Assembly: GCF_014649835.1 (NCBI RefSeq)
Contig: NZ_BMTU01000001.1
Coordinates: 992,001 to 1,056,000 of the forward strand
DNA: 64,000 bases
From: Streptomyces pilosus
GTDB taxonomy: Bacteria; Actinomycetota; Actinomycetes; Streptomycetales; Streptomycetaceae
Direction: 5' to 3'
The number at the start of each line of letters is the position of its first letter. The first letter of the stretch is position 1. The notes below the pieces were generated by a model, which was not told where the DNA came from, made no database searches, and saw nothing but the letters and a program-made list of their open reading frames with translations. Shown one piece after another: positions 15,889 through 23,866 of this stretch. The position numbers and the translations under genes were made by a program.

Positions 15889-17025
15889 ATGAGGGCGCTG
15901 CACATCATCACCGGACTGGGCGTCGGCGGGGCCGAGCAGCAGCTGCGGCTGCTGCTGCGTCACCTTCCCGTCGACTGCGACGTGGTGACGCTCACCAACC
16001 CGGGCCCGGTCGCGGAGGGGCTGGGTGCGGACGGGGTCCGTGTCGTGCACCTGGGGATGGCCGGCAACCGTGACCTGGCCGCCCTGCCCCGCCTGGTGCG
16101 GGTGATCCGCTCCGGCGGCTACGACCTGGTCCACACCCACCTGTACCGGGCCTGTGTGTACGGCCGGCTCGCGGCCCGGGTCGCCGGGGTCCGCGCGGTC
16201 GTCGCCACCGAACACTCCCTCGGAGACTCGCAGATGGAGGGGCGGCGGCTGACGGCGGGGGTGCGGGCGCTGTACCTGGCGAGCGAGCGGCTCGGCTCGG
16301 CGACGGTCGCCGTCTCCCCGACGGTGGCCGACCGGCTGAAGCGCTGGGGGGTGCCCGCCCCCCGCATCGAGGTCGTCCCCAACGGCATCGACGTGGACCG
16401 CTTCCGCTTCGACCCGGAGCGCCGCGCGCGCACCCGGCGGCGCCTCGGTCTGCCGGAGGGCGCCTTCGTGATCGGCGGCGTGGGCCGGCTCGCCCGCGGC
16501 AAGCGGTTCGACGTCCTCGTGCGGGCGCTGGCCCTGCTGCCGGAGGACCACTGGCTGCTGCTGGTGGGCGGCGGCCCCGAGGAGCACCTGCTGCGGCGCA
16601 CGGCCCGCGAGGCCGGGGTGGCCGGGCGGGTGCTGTTCACCGGTGAGCGGCCCGGTCTCCCCGACGGCTCCCCCGGGCCCGATCTGCCGTCGCTGACCTC
16701 GGCGATGGACCTGTTCGCCTCGCCCTCCGCGGAGGAGGCCTTCGGGCTCGCCGTCGTGGAGGCGCTGGCGGCGGGACTGCCGGTGCTCTACGCGTCCTGC
16801 CCGGCGGTCGAGGACCTGCCGCCCGAGGCGACCTCGGGTGCCAGGCGGGTGCGCGGCGGCCCCGAGGCGTACGCCCGCGCGATCGCGGAGGTCCGCGCGG
16901 CGGGCCCCGCCCCGCGCACGGCCGGCCGGGCCGCGCGCCACTACAGCATCACCCGCAGCACAGCCCGCCTCATGGACGTGTACCGGGCAGCCGTGTCCGG
17001 CTCGTCGACGACCCCCGCACGTTAA
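15889..17025 (+). CDS. Glycosyltransferase, GT4-type
   Basis: A 378-residue GT-B glycosyltransferase. It starts MRALHIITGLGVGGAEQQLRLLLRHL (the glycine loop of the acceptor domain). It continues with DLVHTHLYRACVYGRLAARVAGVRAVVATEHS, VVPNGIDVDRFRFDPERR, GGVGRLARGKRFDVLVRALALL and the donor motif LFASPSAEEAFGLAVVEALAAGLPVL. The ATG at 15889 has GTGGAGGG upstream and nearly abuts the deacetylase stop. It adds a sugar to the growing repeat unit; linkage and sugar cannot be read from sequence. Confidence 0.9.
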   Translation: MRALHIITGLGVGGAEQQLRLLLRHLPVDCDVVTLTNPGPVAEGLGADGVRVVHLGMAGNRDLAALPRLVRVIRSGGYDLVHTHLYRACVYGRLAARVAGVRAVVATEHSLGDSQMEGRRLTAGVRALYLASERLGSATVAVSPTVADRLKRWGVPAPRIEVVPNGIDVDRFRFDPERRARTRRRLGLPEGAFVIGGVGRLARGKRFDVLVRALALLPEDHWLLLVGGGPEEHLLRRTAREAGVAGRVLFTGERPGLPDGSPGPDLPSLTSAMDLFASPSAEEAFGLAVVEALAAGLPVLYASCPAVEDLPPEATSGARRVRGGPEAYARAIAEVRAAGPAPRTAGRAARHYSITRSTARLMDVYRAAVSGSSTTPAR

Positions 17026-17040
17026 GGGAGCACGCCCGTC

Positions 17041-17688
17041 ATGACCGACACCCCGACCCGCCGCCGTCTTCCTTCCCTGGACCGCGTCCGGCAGTTGCCG
17101 GCCTGGTCCGCGCTGGTGGCAGGCGCCTTCCTCGGCGGACTGCTCGGCGGCGCGTACGGCCTGCTCACGCCGCCGTCGTACGCGGCCACCAGTTATGTCG
17201 TCGCCGTACCGGCGAAGGGGGCGACTCCGGACGCCGCCCGCGGCTTCGCCCAGGCCTACGGGCGGGTCGCGACGCAGGTCGCGGTGCTCGGCGACGCGCA
17301 GGTGTGGGCGGGGGTGCCGGTGCGGACGCTGCGGGACAGCGTGCGCACGGCGACCTCGCCGGACGCACCGATGGTGTCCGTCACGGCCACCTCGGCACGG
17401 CCCGAGGAAGCCGTCGACATGGCGAACGCGGTCTCGCGCGCGCTGACCCGGCACGCGGAGGCCACGAAGGACAGCACCCAGGTGCGGCTGGTGCAGTTCT
17501 CGCGCGCCGTGAAGCCGGGCGGGCCGGCGACCGCGCCGACGGCGCTCACCACGCTGGTGGGGGCGAGCGCGGGCGGGCTGCTGGGCGGTCTGGCCCTGCT
17601 CGCCCGGCCGAGGCGGGGCGGCCGGGACGACGGCCCGGTGCCGACCGCCTCGGTGCCCGGCCCGGCCGCCGCCGGCGTGCCGCGGTGA
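17041..17688 (+). CDS. Wzz/YveK-like chain-length or export membrane protein
   Basis: A 215-residue protein with two membrane segments, one near residues 20-40 (ALVAGAFLGGLLGGAYGLL) and one near residues 163-185 (ALTTLVGASAGGLLGGLALL). The extracytoplasmic region in between contains YAATSYVVAVPAKGATP. This is the reduced layout of Wzz/YveK/CapA polysaccharide co-polymerases, which set chain length and work with an exporter. No tyrosine kinase partner (CapB) is fused or adjacent. AAGGGAG lies 10 bases before the ATG. It is the last gene of the rightward run before a convergent hydrolase. Confidence 0.7.
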   Translation: MTDTPTRRRLPSLDRVRQLPAWSALVAGAFLGGLLGGAYGLLTPPSYAATSYVVAVPAKGATPDAARGFAQAYGRVATQVAVLGDAQVWAGVPVRTLRDSVRTATSPDAPMVSVTATSARPEEAVDMANAVSRALTRHAEATKDSTQVRLVQFSRAVKPGGPATAPTALTTLVGASAGGLLGGLALLARPRRGGRDDGPVPTASVPGPAAAGVPR

Positions 17689-17738
17689 CGGCGGTGCTCC
17701 CCGCCGGGACGGCGTCCGCCGCCCCGGCGCGGTCCGCC

Positions 17739-19073
17739 CTAGCGGCTGCGCGACCACCAGTCGAACCGTACGCACAGCTTCCCGCCGAGCCAGTACTCCA
17801 CCCAGCGGCCCAGGTCCAGCGGGGAGCAGTTCTCCGTGGGCAGTTCCCCGGCCGGTGCGGACGGCGCCGGGGTGACGTCGGGGCCGGTGCCGGGGCCGGC
17901 GTCGTGGGTGCGCCCGTAGAGCGTGTCCCGGTAGACCCGGGACGATTCGGGGTTGTCGTCGCACTGCCACACCCCGTGCGGGCAGTAGTCGGTCACCGTG
18001 TTGTAGAGCGGCCGGTGTTCCTCCATCCACGCGAGCATGCGCCGCATGTACTCGGGGTTGTCGCCGTTGCGGAAGAGCCCCCATTCCGCGTACGAGATCG
18101 GCTTTCCGCGGGCCTTGGCGAAATCGACGTGCGCCCGGAGTCCGTAGGGCTCCTTCACCTGTTCGTCGAAGGACATCCCGGACGGCTGGTCGTAGGAGTC
18201 CATGCCGACGATGTCGACCGTGTCGTCCCCGGGGTAGCACTCCGTCCAGGGGACGGCGTCCCGGCCGCGGCTCGGGGTGAAGTCGAATCTGAACTTCTGT
18301 CCGGGGACCGCGCGCATGGTGGTGACGATGCGGTTCCAGTACCTCTTCCACGCCTGCGGGTCGGGTCCGCAGCGGTGGGTGTACGTGACGCCGTTCATCT
18401 CCCAGCCGAGCACCACGATCGTGTCGGGCACCTTCAGGTCGACGAGCCGCTCGGCGAGGGCGCGGAAGTGGTGGTCGAACTCGCCGGCCGCGCCCCGTCG
18501 GAGCAGCCGGCGGACCTCCTCGTCGGAGACGCCCGCCTCGTTGCGTTCCTGCATGGGCACGTTGAGGACGAACATCCGGTCCTCGTCGGCGTTGCGCCAG
18601 CGCGCCCACGACTCCAGGAACCGGATGTCGCCCTCGATGTCGCTCCACCGGTTGCCGGGCAGGTAGGTGTGGCCGACGCGCAGCTCCGCGCCGCCCAGCC
18701 AGCGGCTGAGCTCCTCCATGCGGGCCACGCCGCGTTCGTCGGAGGCGAGGAACGCGCCGAAGGCGGGCACGTCGCCCGCCTGCGGCGGGACGGTCGGCGC
18801 GGTCGGTGTCGGCCGGTGGAGCACCGGCACCTCGGGAACGGCGGGGACCGCGGGAACCGCGGGGATCGGGGGGACGGAGAAGTCGGGCGTGGGGACGGTG
18901 GGCGTCGGGACGGCCCGCGCCGCGGGCTCCGTCGGTCCCGGCAGTGCGGGGGTGGAGCCCTCGGCCCGCACCGCCCCCGCCGCGGGGCCGGCCGCCAGGG
19001 CGGCCGACACGACGAAGGCCGCCGCGCCCACGGCCATGGCGCGGGTCCTGACCCGCCTGTGCTGTGGGGCCAT
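17739..19073 (-). CDS. Secreted glycoside hydrolase, GH26-type (beta-mannanase-like)
   Basis: A 444-residue exported enzyme. The signal peptide covers the first 35 residues, followed by a Pro-rich linker (PTPTVPTPDFSVPPIPAVPAVPAVPEVP) and the catalytic domain from about residue 110. The acid/base Glu is in VVLGWEMNGVTY and the nucleophile Glu in ISYAEWGLFRNGDNPEY; IVGMDSYDQPS sits between them. This is the GH26 TIM-barrel pattern. It probably trims or releases the polysaccharide made by the neighbours, which hints at a beta-linked backbone. GAGGAGCAG precedes the start. It is on the opposite strand to the biosynthetic genes and divergent from the ATP-grasp gene. Confidence 0.82.
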   Translation of the reverse strand: MAPQHRRVRTRAMAVGAAAFVVSAALAAGPAAGAVRAEGSTPALPGPTEPAARAVPTPTVPTPDFSVPPIPAVPAVPAVPEVPVLHRPTPTAPTVPPQAGDVPAFGAFLASDERGVARMEELSRWLGGAELRVGHTYLPGNRWSDIEGDIRFLESWARWRNADEDRMFVLNVPMQERNEAGVSDEEVRRLLRRGAAGEFDHHFRALAERLVDLKVPDTIVVLGWEMNGVTYTHRCGPDPQAWKRYWNRIVTTMRAVPGQKFRFDFTPSRGRDAVPWTECYPGDDTVDIVGMDSYDQPSGMSFDEQVKEPYGLRAHVDFAKARGKPISYAEWGLFRNGDNPEYMRRMLAWMEEHRPLYNTVTDYCPHGVWQCDDNPESSRVYRDTLYGRTHDAGPGTGPDVTPAPSAPAGELPTENCSPLDLGRWVEYWLGGKLCVRFDWWSRSR

Positions 19074-19242
19074 TGGCTGCTCCTCTTCTCGCTCTCGTCA
19101 GCCTGCTGCCTGACGCCTCGCTGTTGACGACCAGTCATATGAAGTCAGTCACAAGAAATCCGACGCTGCCACTGCCACTGCGGCTTTCGAGTGCCGTGAT
19201 GCCCCGTGCGGGTGAGCCGGCGCCAGAGGAAAGTGAGAATGC

Positions 19243-20511
19243 GTGTCGTTGCTTGACACCGGAGTTCCCGCCGTCTTGCTGCGGATCGACCGGAATCCCT
19301 TTCACCACGGGACGCTGGGCGCCGTGCGGTCGCTCGGCCGGGCCGGGGTGGACGTGCACGTCGTCGCCGACTGCGCGGGCAGTCCCGTGGGGCGCTCGCG
19401 TTACGTCCGCCGTATCCATCCGCCGCCGGCGCCGGGGGCGTCCGCGGACGAGATCCTCGCCGTGCTGCGCCGGGTGGCCGGGCAGGTGGGGCGCCCGGCC
19501 GTGCTGATCCCGATGGACGACGCGACCGCGATCGCCGCGGCCCGGCTGCGCGCGGACCTCGCGCCGGCCTACCTGCTGCCCGGGATGCCCGCCGCGCTGC
19601 CCGAACGGGTCGCCGACAAGGCCGGACTGGCCGCGGTGTGCGCCACCGCTGGCATCCCCCATCCGACGACGCTGGTCCCGGACAGTGCCCGTGCCGCGGC
19701 CGACGACGCGCGGCGGCTCGGCTTCCCGCTGGTGGCGAAGTGGAGCCGGCCCTGGCTGCTTCCGCCGGGCAGCGGACTGCGCAGCACCCTGCTGGTGCAC
19801 TCCGAGCGGGGGGCCCGGGACCTGCACGCGCGCACCGCCGAGGCGGGCAGTCCGCTGCTGCTCCAGGCGTACCTGCCGCCGGGCGAGGACCGGGACTGGT
19901 TCTTCCACGGCTACGCCGACGGCACGGGCCTCGTCCGCGCGGGCGGCCCCGGCCGCAAACGGCTGTCCTGGCCGCGGGGCGCGGGACTGACCGCGGTCGG
20001 CCACTGGACGCCCAACGCCGAGGTGGTCGCGCTCGCCGAACGCGTCACCGACGTACTCGGCTACCGCGGTGTCCTGGACCTCGACTTCCGCCGCTGCGGC
20101 GCGACCGGCCGCTACCACCTCCTCGACTTCAACCCCCGCCCCGGCGCCCAGTTCCGGCTGTTCGCGGACAGCGCGGGGGTGGACGTCGTACGCGCCCTGC
20201 ACCTGGACCTGACGGGACGTCCGCTGCCGGAGGGGGATCCGGTGGCCGGGCGGGCGTTCGTGGTGGAGAACTACGCGCCGTTCGCGGCGCTGCGCACGGC
20301 CCCCGGCGGGCGCGAGCTGGCCTGGTACGCCCGGGACGACCGCGCTCCCGGATGGGCGATGTGGGCCCTGTGGGCGCGCCATGTGTCGGGCCGGCTGCGG
20401 CAGCGGCTGGGCCCGGCAGCCCCGGTGCCGGCGCCGCGTCCGGCCCCGGCGGCCCCGGCATCCCCCGCCTCTTCGACCTCCCTGACCGACAACGAGAAAG
20501 CGAGCAGCTGA
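19243..20511 (+). CDS. ATP-grasp ligase
   Basis: A 422-residue ATP-grasp protein. The N-terminal pre-ATP-grasp domain reads GVPAVLLRIDRNPFHHGTLGAVRSLGRAGVDVHVVAD, and VLIPMDDATAIAAARL closes it. The ATP-binding part has LVAKWSRPW, LLLQAYLPPGEDRDWFFHGY and the Mg-binding YRGVLDLDFRRC...YHLLDFNPRPGAQF (D/N-x-N-P-R). Such enzymes join a carboxylate to an amine or thiol using ATP. The start is GTG at 19243 after GAGGAAAG. Its stop overlaps the next ATG, so it is coupled to the flavoprotein. The pair may add an amino-acid-like group to the polymer; that is inference only. Confidence 0.8.
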   Translation: MSLLDTGVPAVLLRIDRNPFHHGTLGAVRSLGRAGVDVHVVADCAGSPVGRSRYVRRIHPPPAPGASADEILAVLRRVAGQVGRPAVLIPMDDATAIAAARLRADLAPAYLLPGMPAALPERVADKAGLAAVCATAGIPHPTTLVPDSARAAADDARRLGFPLVAKWSRPWLLPPGSGLRSTLLVHSERGARDLHARTAEAGSPLLLQAYLPPGEDRDWFFHGYADGTGLVRAGGPGRKRLSWPRGAGLTAVGHWTPNAEVVALAERVTDVLGYRGVLDLDFRRCGATGRYHLLDFNPRPGAQFRLFADSAGVDVVRALHLDLTGRPLPEGDPVAGRAFVVENYAPFAALRTAPGGRELAWYARDDRAPGWAMWALWARHVSGRLRQRLGPAAPVPAPRPAPAAPASPASSTSLTDNEKASS

Positions 20512-21779
20512 TGATGTACGACCTCCTGGTGGTGGGCGCGGGTCCCTACGGTCTGTCGATCGCGTCCCACGCGGCGGCCGCCGGACTGAACCTGCGCGTG
20601 TTCGGCCGGCCCATGGCGTCCTGGCGGGACCACATGCCCGGCGGCATGTTCCTGAAGTCGGAGCCGTGGGCGTCGAACCTGTCCGACCCGGCGGGGCGGT
20701 GGAAGCTGGACGCCTACTGCGCCGAGCAGGGCATGACGGCTCGTCACGCGGAGCCGATCCCGGTGGAGGCGTTCGCCGCGTACGGCCTGTGGTTCGCCCG
20801 CAACGCCGTGCCGCCGGTGGACGAGCGCACGATCGCCCGGGTGGCCTCCCACGCCGACGGCTTCACGGCCGTCACCGAGGACGGGGAGGCGCTGCGGGCG
20901 CGGACGGTGGCGCTGGCGGTCGGGGTGATGCCGTTCATCGAGGTGCCGGCGGCCCTGCGCGGACTGCACCCCACCCTGGTGACGCACAGCAGCCACCACA
21001 GCGACCTGGGCCACCTCCAGGGCAAGGACGTCACGGTGATCGGCGGCGGTCAGGCGGCGCTGGAGACGGCGGCGCTCCTCGCCGAACAGGGCACGCGGGT
21101 ACGGGTGCTGGCCCGGGCGGAGCGGCTGCGGTGGAACGACGTGCCGCCCGCCCTGGAGCGTTCCCGGTGGCAGTCGGTCCGCTCGCCGCACAGCGGGCTG
21201 GGCCCCGGCTGGCGGAACTGGTTCTACTCCGAGCGTCCGGGCCTGTTCCGGCGGCTTCCGGAGGCGACCCGTTCCCGGATCGCGGCCACGGCGCTGGGCC
21301 CGGCCGGCGCCTGGTGGGTGCGGGAGCGGGTGGAGCGGGCGGTGGACCTGCTGCCGGGCCACCAGGTGACCGCGGCCGCCGCGGTGCCGGGCGGGCTGCG
21401 GCTGGACCTGACCGACCACAGGGGTGCCCGGCGCAGCCTGGAGACCGAGCACGTCATCGCCGCCACCGGGTTCAAGGCGCACCGTGACCGGCTCGGTCTG
21501 CTCTCCACGGAGCTGCGCGGCTCGATGGCGGCGCTGCCCGACGGGTCGCCCGCGGTCGGCCACGGCTTCGAGTCCTCGCACCCGGGACTGTTCCTGGCCG
21601 GTCTGGTGACCGCGTCCGGCTTCGGGCCGGCGATGCGTTTCGTGCACGGCGCGACGTACACGGCGTCGACGCTGGTGCAGGGGGTGCGCCGGCGGCTCGG
21701 TTCGACGCCGGTGCGGGGCACGGTTCCCGTCCCGGGCAGCGGCGCCCGCAGCGGTGCGCCGTCGCCGGTGCGCGGCTGA
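20511..21779 (+). CDS. FAD-dependent NAD(P)H oxidoreductase (monooxygenase-like)
   Basis: A 422-residue flavoprotein. It has an N-terminal FAD site (YDLLVVGAGPYGLSIASHAAAAGL) and a second Rossmann site for NAD(P)H near residue 175 (KDVTVIGGGQAALETAALLAEQG). There is a late FAD contact (HVIAATGFKAHRDRLGLL) and SSHPGLFLAGLVTASGFGPAMRFVHG near the end. The two-nucleotide-site plan resembles flavin N-hydroxylases and related monooxygenases; the substrate is unknown. The start overlaps the stop of the ATP-grasp gene by one base (ATGATG allows 20511 or 20514). It ends before a strong terminator, so it closes the polysaccharide side of the locus. Confidence 0.82.
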   Translation: MMYDLLVVGAGPYGLSIASHAAAAGLNLRVFGRPMASWRDHMPGGMFLKSEPWASNLSDPAGRWKLDAYCAEQGMTARHAEPIPVEAFAAYGLWFARNAVPPVDERTIARVASHADGFTAVTEDGEALRARTVALAVGVMPFIEVPAALRGLHPTLVTHSSHHSDLGHLQGKDVTVIGGGQAALETAALLAEQGTRVRVLARAERLRWNDVPPALERSRWQSVRSPHSGLGPGWRNWFYSERPGLFRRLPEATRSRIAATALGPAGAWWVRERVERAVDLLPGHQVTAAAAVPGGLRLDLTDHRGARRSLETEHVIAATGFKAHRDRLGLLSTELRGSMAALPDGSPAVGHGFESSHPGLFLAGLVTASGFGPAMRFVHGATYTASTLVQGVRRRLGSTPVRGTVPVPGSGARSGAPSPVRG

Positions 21780-21790
21780 CGGCAGGCACC

Positions 21791-21832
21791 ACGAAGCGTC
21801 CCCCGGACCGGGAGGTCCGGGGGACGCTTCGT
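21791..21832. terminator. Bidirectional terminator, perfect 19-bp stem
   Basis: Arms 21791-21809 and 21814-21832 pair perfectly around GGGA. It lies between the convergent flavoprotein gene and the long chaplin gene. Confidence 0.9.
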
Positions 21833-21883
21833 CGTGAGGGTGCGGGTGCCGGGCCGGGGCGGACCCGGCACCCGGACGTGCGG

Positions 21884-22789
21884 TTAGCGGCGCGCGCCGG
21901 CGCGGCTGCGGCGGTACAGCATCGCGCCGCCCGTGAGCAGCGCGGCGCCGGCGGCCGAGGCGGCCAGCATGCCGTCGCTGCCGGTCTCCGCCAGGTGCGG
22001 CGGGTTGCCGGGCACTTCCCCGGCCGGCGGCTCCTCGTCCCGCGTCGGAGGCGTCTTCACCTTGGTGGGAGGCTCGGGCGTCTCCTTGTCCTTCTCCTTC
22101 TCCTTCTCCTGGCCCGTCTCGTTGACGCAGGTGTTGTCGCTCGCGTCGTTGAACAGGCCCACGAGGTTGACGCTGTTGCCGCAGGCGTTCAGCGACAGGT
22201 CGATGGGCGCCTGGATCACGTTGCCGGAGAGCACGCCGGGCGAGCCCTGGGCGGCGCCCACGGCGTGCGCGCCCCCGGACTCGCTGTGCGAGGTGCTGGA
22301 CGCGGACTCCTTGTGCGCGGGGTCCACCGAGCGGTCCGCGGACTTCTCGGAGTGGTCGCCGCCGGAGGTGTTGACACAGGTGTTGTCGTGCGCGCTGTTG
22401 AACGCGCCGACCGCCGTGACGTTGTTGCCGCAGGCGTTGACCGGCACGTGGACCGGGGCCTGCACGTTGTTGCCGGAGGCCACGCCGGGCGAGCCCTTGG
22501 TGCCGCCCTCGGCCTGCGCGCCGTCGCCGTGCTTGCCGCCCTCGGAGCTGTTGACACACGTGTTGTCGGAGGCCTCGTTGAACGCGCCGACCGCCGTGAC
22601 GGTGTTGCCGCACGCGTTGACCGGCACGTGGACCGGGGCCTGCACGTTGTTGCCGGACAGCACGCCGGGAGAATCCTCGGCACCGCCCCCCGCGAACGAG
22701 TCGGCGAGGGCGGGGGTTCCGTACAGGGACAGAATGCCCGTGGCGGCGGCGGCCGCCGCGAACACTCCCCTGCTCAGGGTCTGTCGCAA
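21884..22789 (-). CDS. Long chaplin with three chaplin domains and LAETG sortase anchor
   Basis: A 301-residue cell-wall-anchored chaplin. The signal peptide is residues 1-29. Chaplin domains lie at about 41-80, 101-140 and 184-223, each with the GV(L/A)SGN...NACGN...DNTCVN pattern and two cysteines. A charged Lys/Glu and Pro-rich spacer follows, then LAETG at 266-270, a hydrophobic helix and RRSRAGARR. Long chaplins are linked to peptidoglycan by sortase and seed the fibril layer. ChpA-C of S. coelicolor have two domains, so three is unusual. I choose TTG at 22789 (AGGAAG nine bases upstream; protein begins MRQTLSRG); GTG at 22828 would add 13 residues. A BldN-like promoter lies upstream. 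Confidence 0.93.
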   Translation of the reverse strand: MRQTLSRGVFAAAAAATGILSLYGTPALADSFAGGGAEDSPGVLSGNNVQAPVHVPVNACGNTVTAVGAFNEASDNTCVNSSEGGKHGDGAQAEGGTKGSPGVASGNNVQAPVHVPVNACGNNVTAVGAFNSAHDNTCVNTSGGDHSEKSADRSVDPAHKESASSTSHSESGGAHAVGAAQGSPGVLSGNVIQAPIDLSLNACGNSVNLVGLFNDASDNTCVNETGQEKEKEKDKETPEPPTKVKTPPTRDEEPPAGEVPGNPPHLAETGSDGMLAASAAGAALLTGGAMLYRRSRAGARR

Positions 22790-22867
22790 TGTGGTTGTCT
22801 TCCTGCTTGGAGAATCGGGAGCGGCCACGCGTTCTGGCCCTCCGCTGCCGCATGGCCTACTCCTTCA

Positions 22868-22895
22868 TCAACCCGGCCGCACGGAATCGGTTGCG
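22868..22895 (-). promoter_or_regulatory. Sigma-BldN-like promoter of the long chaplin
   Basis: Read leftward, CGCAAC (22895-22890) and GGTTGA (22873-22868) are exactly 16 bases apart. Against CGTAAC-N16-CGTTGA, ten of twelve positions match. The start codon is about 80 bases downstream, leaving room for a leader. Confidence 0.6.
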
Positions 22896-22963
22896 CAGGT
22901 TCACCCGGTTGGCCCGCGCGACGGGCGCGCGGGCCGGGGCTCGGGACACCACGTCCCGCCTCG

Positions 22964-23866
22964 TCAGGACACGACGTCCTTGCGCACGAACCCGCGGAAC
23001 GCCAGCGCGAACAGCACGAGCGCGTACGTCACGGACACCGCCGCGCCCTGGATCATGCCGGACCACTCCGGGCTCGGCTGGACGGCGTCGGCCCAGGCGA
23101 ACTGCCAGTGCGCGGGCAGGAAGTGACGCCAGTCGCCGAGCGCGGTGACGGCGTCCAGCACATTGCCGACGATGGTCAGGCCCACGGCTCCGCCGACCGC
23201 GCCCAGCGGGGCGTCGGTGCGGGTGGAGAGCCAGAACGCGAGGGCGGCGGTCACCAGTTGCGACACGAACAGGTACGCCACGACGATCACGAGCCGCTGC
23301 GCCGCGGTGCCCGGGTCGAGCGCCCCGCCGGTGGGGATCCGCAGCGGGCCCCAGCCGTAGGCGGCGGTGCCGACGGCGAGCGCGACCACCGGCAGCAGCA
23401 CCATCGCGGCGAGGCTCAGTCCCAGTCCGACGACCAGCTTGGACCACAGCAGCCGCATCCGGGGCACGGGCGCGGCCAGCAGATAGCGCAGGGAGGACCA
23501 GCCGGCCTCCGAGGCGACGGTGTCCCCGCAGAACAGGGCGACGGGGATGACCAGCAGGAAGCCCGCCGACACGAACAGGTTCACGGCGGCGAAGTTGGCA
23601 CCGGAGGCGGTGGCCGTGTCCATGAGGTTCACCCGGCCGCCGGGCCGGTCCGGTTCGCCGCCGATGGCGAAGGCGACCACCAGCACGAACGGCAGGAGGG
23701 CGAGGACCGCGCCCATGACGTAGGTGCGGCGGCGCTTGAGCTGGCGGGCCAGCTCCACCCGCAGGGGCAGGGTGCGGCCCGCGCGGTAGCCGTCGGCGAC
23801 CTCGGCGGGGCGGGCGGTCGTCCCGGCCGGCCCGGCGGGTTCGTTCCGCTCGGTGAGCGTGCTCAT
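22964..23866 (-). CDS. ABC transporter permease (ABC-2 type)
   Basis: A 300-residue membrane protein with six hydrophobic segments after a charged N-terminal tail. The segments include RTYVMGAVLALLPFVLVVAFAIGG, FVSAGFLLVIPVALFCGDTVASEAGWSSLRYLLAAPVPRMRLLWSKL and VIVVAYLFVSQLVTAALAFWL. The EAGWSSLRYLLAAPVPR region matches the ABC-2 membrane family that pairs with a separate ATPase. Its ATG overlaps the stop of the upstream ATPase gene (ATGA), and GGAGG is present, so the two form one transporter. Cargo is unknown; the hydrolase fused to the ATPase suggests a peptide or an exported product. Confidence 0.88.
   Translation of the reverse strand: MSTLTERNEPAGPAGTTARPAEVADGYRAGRTLPLRVELARQLKRRRTYVMGAVLALLPFVLVVAFAIGGEPDRPGGRVNLMDTATASGANFAAVNLFVSAGFLLVIPVALFCGDTVASEAGWSSLRYLLAAPVPRMRLLWSKLVVGLGLSLAAMVLLPVVALAVGTAAYGWGPLRIPTGGALDPGTAAQRLVIVVAYLFVSQLVTAALAFWLSTRTDAPLGAVGGAVGLTIVGNVLDAVTALGDWRHFLPAHWQFAWADAVQPSPEWSGMIQGAAVSVTYALVLFALAFRGFVRKDVVS

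Noticed and set aside
15838..18648. Minus-strand frame of 936 codons
   Set aside because: Covers the antisense of glycosyltransferase and membrane genes and only partly overlaps the GH26-type gene in the wrong frame.
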